Below, piece by piece: positions 12,307 to 25,200 of a stretch of DNA of 64,000 nt. Source of the stretch: Patiria pectinifera (lineage: Eukaryota > Echinodermata > Asteroidea > Valvatida > Asterinidae). The notes under the pieces are model-generated. The model did not search any database, had not been told where the DNA came from, and worked only from the letters and a program-made list of their open reading frames with translations. The stretch covers positions 26,922,197-26,986,196 of the forward strand of contig CM057149.1 in assembly GCA_029964075.1 (NCBI GenBank). The letters run 5' to 3'. Every line of letters starts with the position of its first letter. The stretch's first letter is position 1. The position numbers were made by a program, and so were the translations under genes.

Positions 12307-14093
12307 GGTAGCGAGCTGTACATATGTGTCATCCTAACAATTTGAAATCAGTTTACATAGTTTTGTTATTCAGACTGTTAAAATCTTTTTGAGGTTTGGT
12401 CTTTATGATCCTTTCCATAACCTAACTTACGGTCCATCGGCAAATTTGTCGTTCTGAATAGCGCCAGCAATTGTTTGACAATGTCAATGATCGTGCGATG
12501 CAGGTCTGCACCCCCAAACTAGGGCTGAGCTGCTAGAGTGCTAGCTAAGCTAGTCCGTAGTGTGTCTGTTCAACTACCTCCCGTTTTGAAAATGCATGGC
12601 ACACTTGTTGAAGGTTTTCTTGGGTAATTTGCTTGGAAAGACTACTCAAGTGTTTTGCCTTCTTTTTATCGGTAACGTTGGGCCACGTAATAGCCCAGAT
12701 CGGAAAATATTAACCACTTTGCCCCATTACCACCTCTTCATATTAGCGTTGGTTGCCTTCCAACTTAATCCCATGGTGATGACTTTCAACTGGTTTAATA
12801 TGTTGTATATAACATCATGATGATGATGAACCCTCTTAATTCAGGATTTATTTCTGAATAATGGTGCAGCTAGGCTTTAAAAAAATATTATGTTTCGCTA
12901 TTGCCAACGTTCACTGGCAATGGATGGGCCGTGTGGTTCCCCGACCTGTTAACGATATTAAACGCCAACATCTTTGGCTCTGTTTGGAATCAGACTGCCA
13001 ACCGAACACATTTTATTTCCCTTTATTTCCCCTTCAAAAAAATCTGTGGCCAATCGCATTCCGTTTGCTTGCCGAGCTGTATCAAAATTAACTTCAAATT
13101 CGAAAGTGTTTTTTCCAGCAACGTGGAAAATAGGCTTTTAGATCGACGCAGATTTCCGCCTTAATTCCTACATTTTCTTACAGCACAGTATTTTACCAAC
13201 ATTATGATACCAAATTAAGTTGCAACGATTTGCGCGCGACGCACGATTGTATCACATTTCTTTTAGTCTTAGGCTAAAACATTGTTGTGCATATTGGATT
13301 CGCGATAACCCGCCGCCGCAAGAGGGCGTCATCATGACGAACCGCTATCACCCTCAAACCATTACTTATTCTTCTGATCAGATAGGGAAATCTAAGTTTC
13401 TATCATGACGAATTGTCTAGTGATAGTGGTGATATACGGAACCTGCTGGGGTAATAACAAATGTTTAGGCATTCCGTGTCGTCGGGGCCAAATCTTTTTT
13501 GCAATGATTTCATTTGCCAAAAAAAGTGAGACAGGCTGCTTTTTCATTGTACAAGACATCAAAGCTGGTTTGATTTATTTTGATTGTTTATGTTATGCAG
13601 TATTTTTGTATTTTCGAGTAATTTTTTAAATTATTTTCGAACGATTACATTTCGAGCTCTCAATATAACAAATTAAACATTCTTGCAATTGTCCTCGGAT
13701 AGAAAATAGATAAAACAAAAAGTTATGTGGCGATGGCCAAGTCTTCAGGAGTCGGACTTATAACTCTAACTCAATGAGCCCCTTACCGACTTTCAATATA
13801 GAACTCTTCCGGGACTCGGTACCCGGCCCACCACACCTCCTTCCCTACACCCATGTAATTCGAAAGTCAGGCACCATAGAGGGAGGAAACGAGGTGGCAC
13901 TCTTAGCCTTGCTGCCGAGCCAGCAAAAGAACCCCGTACCTGTACGCAGATGCCAACCTGGACTTCGCAGACAGTCCCAACTAGTGAGTCAACTTACCGA
14001 CCGACCGAGCTAACTGCTGTTGGCAATAATTGACGACGTGATATTAAAACTCTTAAATTAAATGACAAAACCGCCTGCGCTGAAAACCAAAAA

Positions 14094-14166
14094 ATGACAC
14101 CAACTGGATTCGAACCCCTTACCGTGGGTCCGCTGTCAGACAGCTTTACCACTAGGCTATTTCAGT
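14094..14166 (-). mobile_element. tRNA-like SINE head or tRNA pseudogene
   Basis: On the minus strand there is an A-box-like TAGTGGTAAAGC (14143-14154) and a B box GGTTCGAATCC (14106-14116). The ends do not pair as an acceptor stem, so this is a tRNA-derived repeat rather than a functional tRNA gene. Confidence 0.6.
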
Positions 14167-14524
14167 ACGTGCTTTGTTTGCGTTTAAAACATTTACTTTA
14201 TTCAGTGGTGATAAGATCGGGTCATTCATTTCCGCAGCGGAAGAGTTACTTTGCTTTTCATAGCTGGGCAAAAGATGCATCGGGCTATTCACATAAATGC
14301 TGTAACGTAACTCTTGTCCACATTCATTCTTATATGCAGCAGTTGACTGACTATAATTCAGAGTCACTACGAGCAATGAACGTTACCATGCTCGCCCTAT
14401 ATTCTCTCATCAGTTGTTTCGCGTCGTGCGATCTTCGTCCGGCAGGCAAATGGCATCCACGCTCTGCTGGAGTGACATTCTAGCAAGTTTATAATAATCC
14501 GGCCCTTCTTCATATTATAAATAT

Positions 14525-14850
14525 AGGGAGTATGTGGCCTGGTGGTTAGGGTTCGTGACTCATGATCAGAGGGTCCGGGGTTCGAATCCAGCCGCTGGTC
14601 ATATATTGTGTCCTTGGGCAAGGCACTTAACCCCCATTTGCCCTCTCCACCCAGGAGTATAAATGGGTACCGCCAGGAGTATAAATGGGTACCGGCATTA
14701 GCTGGGGAGTAACCTGCGATGGACTAGCATCCCATCCAGGGGGAGTAGAAATATTCTCAGTGGTTTCATGCTACTGAAACCGGAGATAAACGCCGACCTG
14801 ATGAGCCACATTGGCTCGGGACAGACTTCCTTTTTTTACTGACCCGTTTC
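14525..14850 (+). mobile_element. tRNA-derived SINE
   Basis: The tRNA-like head GGCCTGGTGGTTAGGGTTCG is followed by B box GGTTCGAATCC (14579-14589). The body contains TTGGGCAAGGCACTTAACC, a doubled AGTATAAATGGGTACC unit, and GCGATGGACTAGCATCCCAT. These are typical SINE body motifs of invertebrate genomes. A T-rich stretch near 14830 ends it. Confidence 0.8.
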
Positions 14851-14989
14851 CAAATATTTACGAGGGAATTTTGTTTGTTTGTCTGATTCTGTTTCAGCTC
14901 CCTCAGCTTGGGAAAATTCATATTTCTTGTAGTTACGCTACGTCTAGGGAATGGTGCGATTATAATAAATATATAATAATATAGCCAGG

Positions 14990-15090
14990 TGGCATGGTTG
15001 GAATTGTGACCAACTGGTCCAAAGCACCAAACTTGGCAGATAGATTCTTATAGCCCTTAATGAGATATTTAGAAGGGGTGCCACCTGAAA
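14990..15090. repeat. Dispersed repeat, copy 2 (CTTATAGCCCT family)
   Basis: This is the second copy of the repeat at 12190-12306. It includes TGACCAACTGGTCC, CTTGGCAGATAGATTC and TTATAGCCCTT. Confidence 0.6.
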
Positions 15091-15119
15091 TTCTTTTGGG
15101 AGGGCCGCATGTAAGCCAT

Positions 15120-16500
15120 AAGAGAAACTATACGAAATAACCAAGATTCTGAGCGAGAGATCGATTTCCGTACCCTGGATGTCAAGCAGATCTTTATCGA
15201 AGATGTGGGGTGATCACCACACAACCAGAAGTGTCTTTAGAAAACTTCTAATCATCTGCAAAAATAATTAGATGGACGGAAAAGGGAAATGATCCAAAAT
15301 ATACATCCGTTGACGCATGTCTATTAAGTAAAGACTCCCTGCGTTTCAAAGGGGCCTTGAGATGTACCCTGGATCATTTATGTCATCGAACATTAAAAAG
15401 TGTATTTAACTGATTTTGAAGTTTATTTCTTTTTCTTTTTATAAAGTCATGATAGAGAGCATACCAAACTTGTAGATCGATGTCATATTTAAAACACTGA
15501 AGTGCCGAATAGATCGGCGCTATCCAAACATGTGGCGTGATTACCACTATATATAGAAGTGGCTTCAGAAAACTCTTTAAAACGCGTAAAATCATGTGCA
15601 AACTGATCATGGGGAAATGATCCAAAATGCATATATCCGTTCACACATTGCTATGGTGACCAGTGCATCGTATAAGAGTGACCGCTGTGATTGTGACCAG
15701 TAAAGTCCCTTTATATAAAGGCATATAGGAATTTTGCTTTTCATGCATTTTGTTCGTGTCTTATAAAAACACGAAAAATCACAAGAATAATGTTCAAAAC
15801 CCAACCTGTAGAAGATTTAGCTCAGTAAATATTTCACTTTCTGTAACGCTGTCAAAAATCATCTAAGCTAGTAGTCCTCCTTTCCATGCACCCCGCTGTG
15901 GGATCGATTTCCTTACACTGAATGCCAAACAGATTTTTATCGAAAGATGTGGCATGACACCATACAACCATGAGTGTCTCTGCAAAACTTATAATCATCT
16001 GCAAAAAAGATTTAATGGACAGAAAGGAAAAACAATTCAAAATATACATCCGTTGACGCATGTCTACCAAGTAAGGACTTCCTGTATTTCAAAGGGGCCT
16101 TGAGATGTACCCTGGATCATGGAACAATGCATTTCTACTGATAACATTTTGTTTTACTTTCTTCCCTATATTATTTGTAAGTCATATATAAGGGAAAACA
16201 AACGAAATTACCAAGTCACTGAGTGTGGGATCGATCTCATTATTAGTTTTGAAGAGCTGGAGTGTCAAATCGAAACGTGGTTTGATCACCACTTAGCTTG
16301 AAGTGTCTCTAGAAAACTCTTGCGTAAAATTATCTGCAAAAGGTGTACAGAAAGGGAAAGTGATTCAAAATGCACATCTGGAATTCACACATTGCTAGGG
16401 TGACCAGTCTATCGTGTACAGAGTAGCCTCTATGATTTTGACCAGTAAAGTCCCTTTTACAGGGCATAACCAGAGGGGTCTTCATATGTTGTTCGGTGAA
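15120..16500 (+). repeat. Promoter-like repeat array A (upstream of gene A)
   Basis: At least four degenerate units of a few hundred bp stand in tandem. Shared landmarks in order are AAATTACCAAGAT..CGAGCG, GATCGATTTC, TGTCAAGCAGATCTTTATCGAA, the motif GTGGCGTGATCACCAC or variants (15205, about 15531, 16277), AGAAAACTCTT, GGAAATGATCCAAAAT, CATCCGTTCACACATTGC, TGACCAGT, TAAAGTCCCTTT, then CAAAGGGGCCTTGAGATGTACCCTGGATCAT. The same landmarks precede genes A and B and fill 34.85-42.85 and 61.5-63.1 kb. The repeat does not match a family I know. Confidence 0.75.
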
Positions 16501-16784
16501 AATGTACCCATTCAAAATAATTTTTAAAAATGTCTAATTTTAGACTCGTCTTGCAACAACATTACGATTGATTCACAATACAATGCAATGTAGAGAAAAA
16601 CTGCAAATTCAGCTTTGTACTACATCTTGAAACAAGACAAGACAAGACAAGCCTATGGTTAAGCAGGTTGTAGAGCACATACTTCAATCTATTCAGAACG
16701 GCTTTTCACTGGAAGACTTTTCATTCATGTAGCCTATACAATGGATCTGGATTAAGCCCATTCACTGTACTGGTAATCCCAAAC

Positions 16785-16915
16785 TTTTGGAACAAGATGG
16801 GACTTGAGCAAGTCTAAATCACAAGTCAGTCAGTCAGTGAGTCAAAGGATGGCCCCTCTGAGACCAACAAAAAGGCGACAAGTAATTGACGTTACATGAT
16901 ACTACAATTTCACTT
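16785..16915 (+). repeat. Degenerate single unit of the GGACCAGC/CAGT repeat
   Basis: A CAGTCAGTCAGTGAGTCA run, then GGCCCCTCTGAGACCAA, GGCGACA and GATACTACAAT in order, is a worn unit of the tandem repeat that is best preserved at 36476-37110. Confidence 0.6.
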
Positions 16916-17385
16916 TTTCACTTCACTTTATTTTCCATGTCAATGTCAATACATAGGTAAGGATGGTATACATATAAGGTGATGGAAGGGGCCCCAAGAA
17001 GCACTGCTTGTCGATTGGGGGCCCCCGTGAACATTAAGTCAACAACAATACACAAGTTACAACCATGGAAAATACGACAAAAACCCAGGGAAACAAACTA
17101 AATAATAACGACAAAAATATATACAAAATACATTGCATTCAATAAGTTTGTATGCCGTAACCCTGTAATAACAATCAAGAGAACCATTTCTTACAACAAT
17201 CAAGAGAACCATTTCTTACAACCGCATCATGTAGCCTGTCCACTAAAACTAAACATTAAAGATAGAGTCGACATGGGCGTCGCCAGGATTGTTTCTACAG
17301 GAGTAGCGGGGAGGGGGTGGGGGCAAAACACTTTACCAGAAGCGAAGGGAGAACTCACCGGAGGGGGTGCTAGATATCACTCGAC

Positions 17386-17745
17386 CAGGCGCGGTTCTAG
17401 ATCCTATATTTAAGAGGGGGGGGGGGGCTAGTAAGGAGGCGTGCTTAAATGTAGACCTTTTTTCCGGACACTTAGGCCTAGGCCTCCGAAAATCAATAGG
17501 TGTGTGTGTGTGGGGGGGGGGCCTCGTACCATATTTTCAATGGGGACCGCTGATAAAATCCATCCTACAATCATGCCACTTTATTACCTTATATTGTACA
17601 AATGCCCCCTTCTCACGACTATATCTTTTTAGGGGGAGAGACCGTCACCTAATATTTGCTCCTGCCATTTTTAAGGATATTTTTGTGGGGGGGGGGGGGG
17701 TAGACGAAAGCCCCTAGCGCCCCCCCCCCCCCAGAACCGCGCCTG
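17386..17745. mobile_element. hAT-like MITE (CAGGCGCGG family) nested in an older repeat
   Basis: Thirteen-bp inverted ends CAGGCGCGGTTCT / AGAACCGCGCCTG are flanked by a perfect 8-bp target duplication CACTCGAC (17378-17385 and 17746-17753). CA..TG ends and 8-bp duplications are hAT hallmarks. The 360-bp interior is poly-G rich with no transposase. It lies just inside a sequence starting CATGGGCGTCGCCAGGATT at 17272, the left end of the family complete at 47171-47424. A lone right end of this family (AGAACCGCGCCTG) sits at about 48606-48618. Confidence 0.85.
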
Positions 17746-18491
17746 CACTCGACGCTAAAAACCGTGATACGAATTGTATATAGCCGGATTTAGGCCCCTT
17801 TTCGCCGGTTTCAAGTGTTAAATATATAAAATTAAAGGGAATGTACATCATTGGCTTTTGCTGTAATTTTCAGAAATGAACTATTTGGGGGGGTTAGTAT
17901 AATAGATCAAATATTGTTACACTGACATGTTTGAAGTTTTGTGTTAGAAAATGCTAGAAAAACCAAGAAAAACAAAGATATTCAAGTAGTCTGGTTCCCT
18001 GACTCCACTAAAGATGAAATGGATCAAACATACCAGAAAATTGTAAGGTAAGGGAATCAGTCTAGCTGGCCTGCACCTCACGAGCATGGAACCAATAGCT
18101 AGCAAAACAAAATTTAGACTAAAAAAAAAAATGGTAAATTTGGTGCAGAAATTGAAAAATAGTTAGGTTTTTTCAACGGTGGTCGGCCGATCAGCGTTGG
18201 AAATGTAGACAAATATACCATTTTCTTGAAAATGGCTTCACACCAGGTGCCATAATTTTACAGGATGCTTAAGCATGTCATTTACCAACATCCTAGTAAG
18301 GTATTTCGTAACAACTTGGTAGTTTTATTTTTCGATGTTTGCAAATGTTGTATTTTCCCTTTAACAGTAATATGATTCACCCCTTGGCTTCTTTTTCATT
18401 TTCTTTTTTCTCTTTTCCCCTCTTTTAAAATATTTTCTTCAAAATGACAGCAAGCCAGAAGGAACAATTTTACAGGGAGTTTAGTGCCACT

Positions 18492-18710
18492 CAGTGGGGT
18501 ACCCACGGGGGGGGGGGGGAGAAAGCCCCCCTCCCCATTAAACCTTGTCGCCCCCCCCCCCAGTCGCCCCCACTGAGATTTTGAGTTTCTTAAAAAAATA
18601 TCATTGATCTACATGACGCCTCCCCCCCCCATGAAATGTCCCAGTTCCCCCAGCGCCCCCAGCGCCCCCCAGCGGCCCCCACCTCTGAAAAATTCCTGGT
18701 TACGCCACTG
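18492..18710. mobile_element. hAT-like MITE (CAGTGGCG family)
   Basis: The ends CAGTGGGGTACCCA and TGGTTACGCCACTG are imperfect inverted repeats. The flanks GTGCCACT (18484-18491) and GTGCCATT (18711-18718) are an 8-bp duplication with one change. The interior shares TTGATCTACATGACGCC and poly-C blocks with the copy at 21925-22105, in reverse orientation. Confidence 0.8.
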
Positions 18711-19114
18711 GTGCCATTATATCTTTAAACCAAACAAAGCTTGTAACACTAAATTGGTCAGTTATTTTTTGGAAAGCTGCAAATGATCTAACTTTAAATT
18801 GATAATATTATGGCGGGTTTTATTATAAAACAAAGATATACATGCAGTGTGATGTTCTCGGGAGTTTAATTTGTGTGTGCACATCAGTGTATACGCCTAC
18901 ATGAATTGTCTACTGAAATGAAGAGAACAAGTTCAGAGGTTAACATGTCTGCTAAGTAAGGACTTCCTGTATTTGAAAGGGGCCTGGAGATGTACCCTGG
19001 ATCATTTATGTCATATTAGATATTATTCCAATGCTGATTGTTGAAAACAATCGTTGGTTCGTTTCCTTGGTATTTTGAGGCCCTGGAATGAAAAGCAGGT
19101 CTTCCTCTGAAATT

Positions 19115-19269
19115 GTGGCGTGATCAATGGCCTTTTAATTTCTCAAGTTAACTTAGAAACACCGTGTGCTATAAAAACCCCATTGCCTCGGGATCTTGAG
19201 CAGACCTGATCTGAGATTGCCGCCTTGCAGTTAATTGTTTAACCCGTCAAACAAGCTCACGTTGCAACG
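19115..19269 (+). promoter_or_regulatory. Core promoter and 5' leader of gene A
   Basis: The repeat motif GTGGCGTGATCA (19115-19126) is followed 44 bp later by a TATA box (TATAAAAA, 19170-19177) and then by the ATG at 19270. Gene B has the same layout (motif 42801, TATA 42863, ATG 42965). The sequence just upstream belongs to the promoter-like repeat. Start of transcription is expected near 19200. Confidence 0.65.
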
Positions 19270-22200
19270 ATGTCGTCCACTATCATTCTGAAACTGTGCC
19301 TGATCATTGTGATTTTTCGTAAGTTAAAATGATTTTTTTTCAACATTTCTATATCTGCCTCTTTTTTTTAATGACTTTCAAAAAGCCTAGTAACATAATA
19401 ATAGTCTATACATTTCAAAGGGTTGAAGCGGGACACGATTCAGAGTGAAAAGCACTCTTATGAAAAAACAACATTGGGGAAAAGCAATTACTTATCTCAA
19501 AACTCGAGCGAATACATTCCTTGTTTTAGTGGAATGAAGTAAATTGTTACTCTTTAGAATAAAGAGAGTATCAACACCTGTTTGTCATGGATGCCAATGT
19601 GACACTTAATTTGTCTCGAGATTTGTTTGTTGTAATTGTAGGTTTTGCAGTTCAGTTTTTCGCAACTTGTTCATTCAATCCGACAGACTATAGTAATGTT
19701 TGTTCCATTTGAAAATGTTTTAGAGAGACGGATACGAATGCGGTTTCTAATTCGCAGTATAGAGCATTAGTTTGATTGTATGAATGTTGTCAAATGATCG
19801 AATGGTCAGAATATGTCGTGTAAGCAAATCCAATTTCATTTGTTGGTTTTCGATTTCGCACCGACTAAGCAAATTTCATAGATGTGTTAACATTAACCTT
19901 TTAGTGATCAAAAAATCATTTCATTTGAAGATTCATTATATGATTTTTCATTTTCTTTTCATATGTTTTCCCGTTCAATTTGGCAACTTGTCCGTTCAAT
20001 AAAATAATAATAATGGAGTCTTATATAGCGCACGTATCTACCAACTATTAGGTACTCAAGGCGCTGGAGATATGTCTATTATTAAAGAAAGGTAAATCAA
20101 GTTTATGAGAGATATGAGACCCATTATGTAGCACTTTATAAGGGTGTACAAGGTGCTGCGGCGCATATTGCAGCCACTGCCAGAAACACCGGGGCAAACC
20201 CCTTCTCTTAGCAATAAGTGTTACTGGGTTCTTTAACGTGCATTACACAACACACGGGACCTACGGCTTTACGTCCCATCCGAAGCAAGGGCGGATCCAG
20301 AACACAATTTTTTTTGGGGGGGGGGGGGGCCAAAACAAATTTTGGTCCCCCAAAAAATTGGGTCAAAAAAATTACGGCGTAGGATTCGGGGCCCGCTTAA
20401 GGGCCCCGAACAAATTTGGATTCTAGATGCTCTGTGGTGCGATCTGAGGCAATGTCTGACCACTTTAACCAATGTGTGTTTTTTAGGAAAAGATGGTGGT
20501 GTACTCATTGCCTGCCTTTATTGCGATGTCACCTAAAAAAAAAATGGTTCTGTTTTTTGGGGGGCCATGGCCCCCTTTGGCCCCCCCCCCTCCCTGGATC
20601 CGCCCTGGATCCGAAGGACGAAGCAAGTGCCTTGCTCAAGAGCACAAGCACCATGTTCCCACGGTCAGGATTCGAACCCATGTACCACGGCACACGAGTC
20701 GAACACCGTTACCATTGGACAACAGCACATCAAAGAGAAGGTTCACAGCACATCAAAGAGAAGGTTCACAGCACATCAAAGAGAAACCATTGGACCACAC
20801 CACATCAAAGAGAAAGTTCACTCCACTTTTCGTGAAGTTTATAGAGAGTCGGTTCGAAAACAGTTTCTAAATCGCAGTTGGAGCATTCGATTTCGTTTCA
20901 GTGCGTTCAAATAAGTGTGTGGTCAAAAGTTGTCATGAGAAAACTTCGCACCGAGAAGGAAAAGAAAAGTATTTATTTTCAACGAAGGTGCAACGAAATT
21001 AAGAGGCAAATTAATTGGGCATTTGCATTTTGCCAAATTTTTATCGTATTGGTGATAAGAAAACAAACAAATGCCTTTTAAAGAAAATTAAACGATTTGT
21101 GATCCTTTTTTTATTAAAGTCATTTTTCCACATTTTATCTTTTTACCCAGTATTTCCTCCATTCGGCAAGTGTCCAACCTTCATTTCCTTTGACACTTTA
21201 CATTTTTTTTAGAAATTTTATGCATTTATTCATGTTTCATTCCATTTGTATGTTTTTTTCTTAAGTACTGTTTTGCATTTTTTCATATTTTATTCCATGC
21301 AGGCAGTCATATTATTCTTCGATAAAGCTAGCTCCTTTACAAAACTTTCCCAAATTTCATGTCATTTTAGACTCTGTCCATTGCAAGTTCCTAAATTCAT
21401 GTGTTATTTTGTAAACATATACGGTTTGCCCCAAAATGAATTCCCAAGCGGGACTGAAATCCAATGATTATGAAATTAAATGCGCAAGTTACGTCATTTG
21501 CTGCCTAGTTTTTACGCATCGAATGAAGTTACCCTGAAAAGGTTTGAACTTTGACCTGGTATAAAATCGCGTGCCCATTTTAAACGAATTTCAATGAACA
21601 ATTTGAAAAAACAAGTTGCGAAACTGAACGGGAAAACCCACATTTGGGTGTTTTTACAGAGAGTGATCGTAAACTGTCAATTTATTATGCAAATAATAAA
21701 ATTCTTCCTTTAATTTTTTTTACACAGTACCGTATCGGACATGTTAAACACGTTAAACATGTATTTCCCTGTATCTCTTATTAGCCTAATATGTTTAAAA
21801 GTACTGCGTTCACCATGCACCTGAAGGAAACAAACTTTAGAGTGTTAATTATCATTTGAATTTAATGGCGCATCCACAGTGCATTCGTATTGTAACAATG
21901 CAGGGGGAATTGTGCTGATATAATCAGTGGCGAAGCCAGGAATTTTTCAGTGTGGGGGGGGGGGTTGAAACATTTCATGGGGGGCGTCATGTAGATCAAT
22001 GGTAATTGTTTTAGAAACTCAAAATCTCAGTGAGGGCGACTGGGGGGAGACAAGGTTTCATGGGGGGTTGTCGCCCCCACGCCCCTCCGCGTGGCTACGC
22101 CACAGGATATAATGATACGTTTTAAGAAATGGTTGTTTGGGTTGGGGGATGCATCAAAAATACGCTCAACATTCCACCACGCGGAAGAAAACTAATACAT

Positions 22201-25200
22201 TTAAACGAATGATAATTACATAAGAATGATTTTCCAACTTCAATAACCCCCTCCCAAAGTTACATAACCGGTCCATTTAATTGTAACTGATAAAAGGATG
22301 CCTTGCATCAAGAATCACCAAAGCCGTATACTGATATGAATTAGAAAAGAGTTTTTTAAAGCTTATTAAAGAAGTTAACGAATTTTTTAAAAGTTTGTTA
22401 AAAAGAACTGTACTTTTAAGTCTTCATTTGTTCTTAAATCTAAAACGTGTTTTATGGGGGTCATTGGGCAGTGGTGGGTTATGGGGATGGTTGGGATAAG
22501 TAACCATCATCTTCCGTCTCGAAAAATGCCAACTGGGTAGAAAATCCCAATGTTCCCTAAGATTCGTGAAATAACAATCTCTAGTCACTGCTTCAGGTCT
22601 TTGGTCCTATTTATTACTTGTCCTCCGCTAACCCCCTTTGCAAATCCAGGATCCGCCATGCAGGATGGGTTTTGTGCACCATAAAAACTTTATCTGTCAG
22701 AAAATATTAAGACAGAATTTTCCTATAAGTAGGCCTAAAGTAGGCCGCAGTAGGCCTATAGGTTCAACCATTCGGACTCATGCATTTTTTCTAAAAAAAA
22801 ATTGGGTTTATTGAACAAAAACTATTGCGTTATTTTGCAAAACTATTGCGTTATTTCGCAATACATTTATTGCGTTATTTCGCAAAACATTTATTGCGTT
22901 ATTTCGCAATACAATTGCGTTATTTCGCAATACAATTGCATTATTTCGCAATAAGTATTGCGTTATTTCGCAATACTATTGCGTTATTATTTCGCAATAA
23001 GTATTGCGTTATTTCGCAATACTATTGCGTTATTTCGCAATACTATTGTGTTATTTCGCAATAAGTATTGCGTTATTTCGCAATACTATTGCGTTATTTC
23101 GCAAAACTATTGCGTTATTTCGCAATAAAATTTTTTTTTCACTTTTGAATCCGGTGGGAACGGCCTTCCGTACTTTTCTTTAGCAATATAAATGTTATTC
23201 CCTTTTCGATGAGACATTGAACGAAGAAAATTCATCGACGTTTTGATATTGAATTTTACACATTCAAATTTAAAATGCGTAAGAAGTAAACGAAAATCTC
23301 TTTTTTTGGCAGAGCAAAGGGTATACATCTTTTATAATTGAATCAGGTGTGAAAACGTTTGCCATTATAATGTAAATGTGAATAAAAGTTTTGCATAAAC
23401 AGAATGAGCAAGGTGTCAAATTGAATAGGAAACCTTTGTCGACAAAGCCTTTGTCAAAATTTACCACAAACTATCAATTGTTTTACAAAGCGGTAGCTTG
23501 AATGATAGGTTAGTATTGAAGGAAGCTAGTTTTAAACAGTGTTTGTATTAAAGCTTTGGTATAAACATAGAGCGCGTATATACCAATATAGTGGAGACCA
23601 TCTTAAGGAATGCGAATTTAACGAGATGGGTCATATCGACCTGGCTTTTTTTTCAGTCTGTCCTTGTCCAAAATTGGATCACCGAACAAAACGTAACTAT
23701 CGTGAACAAAACCATATCACTTATGCTCAGCACCTTTTTTGTACTATTAAACTGTTTAATTCAGATATGTTGTACACATTTCAAAGTAAAATTTTCTTTT
23801 TCAATTTAGTCTATCATTTGGTCTGAAAGCCGAAATGTTACTAAATTTTTTGCTATACAGATTTCATAAGGATAACATTTTGGTTTGCTTTGGGTCCGGG
23901 TTTTTTCTTTGCCAAAAACGGCCTTAAATATATACGCCCTCTTTCAGAGAGTTGCAGACGCCCATATAGAAAATAACACTTTTTTCTTCAAAATGAAACG
24001 CTCAAAAGTTTAAATTCACAAGGAGAAAAAATATTGATTTTGTTGAAGAGCCCGAACATTACATCTTTAATGTTTCAAATTTCGTAGACCACCGTTCCTT
24101 AATAGACAAAGAAATCGCCGCGCCTATTCATGGTTGTATGTTATGAATTCTATACCGATTTAATATCCTTAGGGAAATCAATTTCCATTTTTGTTTTCAT
24201 ACAAAATAATTTAAAGTTTGAAATGTGAAGCATCTCTCCCGCTTTCCATTCATACATACATTTTAAAGTATCCAACCTTTTTTTTCCTGACCTTGGCTTC
24301 TTTGTCTTTTATGTAGTTTTGTTGTTCTTTTTTTTCCTATCTTTTTGGCATGTATGACACGAATGAAACAAATATTTATTCATGTCTTACCGGAAATTGA
24401 ATGCAAATATAAATTTAGGAGAATTATGAAACAGTACTATTGTTTTATTCTGTTCGCTTCTTATAATTATAAGGAGTGCATTCAGCTCATCCTCTGGAAG
24501 AAGAAGCGGTTGTCCCAAGGCCTCTTATTTCAGGTAAATACATGACACTCGAAACCCATCAATGATCATCTGCCTCAAGACATGAGCGGATCAGCAACTG
24601 GAAACGAACTTATATTTTAAACATGATGAAATTATAGAAATGACTTTTTTCCCTCTATCTAAAACCATATATTCCTTCATGTTTCCTCTGTTTGGCGCGG
24701 CAGAATTTTCGGGATTTCATGCTGGCATGCTCGGAGGACGTTTGCAGACGTTAATATCTCAAAAAATATAGGCCCTATATCGAGATATTAGTTATTGGAC
24801 AAGTATTTATATCTGTTATCCAGGATTACCATGCACTGCCGGGCCATTGGGCATGGAGAGTGGTGCGATCCCGGACAGCGGGATCACTGCCTCATCCATC
24901 TACAGCTCTTCCCATGTCCCAACCAAGGCTCGTCCAAATTCCGGTGAGTCTGATTTCAAAGCCACACTGTACTTTAGATGGCGCTATGCGAGTTTCCAAA
25001 GGGGAAACGTTTGCCGGTGCCGCGTGCACAATAGACCTCTTTGCGGGGTCAGTGGGCAGTGGTTTTGTGTCGTTGGATTTGACATGGGTAAATATTTTGC
25101 GCATTCATTTTACTTAATTATAATAATAAAGAACAACCTCTTAAAACGCGCGCAGCGCATAACGACTCTAGAAAAGGCGACAACGATGCTTTCGACATTT

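Larger units (their letters stand above)
11635..15115. other. 3' flank of the MET-like gene; no coding gene seen
   Basis: After the stop at 11634 the sequence is AT-rich non-coding DNA. An ATTAAA at 12014-12019 is a possible poly(A) signal for the receptor. The plus-strand open frame at 11384-11977 overlaps the last exon in another frame and shows no family pattern. A GC-richer patch at about 13770-14010 is open in one frame but not recognised. SINE pieces occupy 14094-14850. Confidence 0.6.

Noticed and set aside
14094..14166. Functional minus-strand tRNA gene
   Set aside because: A and B boxes are present but no acceptor or anticodon stem can be formed.
22825..23064. Open frame encoding repeated LLRYFA-like peptides
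   Set aside because: It is a by-product of the tandem ATTGCG repeat; the unit length varies and shifts frames.
22823..23127. CRISPR-like array
   Set aside because: Spacers are only 3-7 bp and not unique, and the host is a eukaryote.
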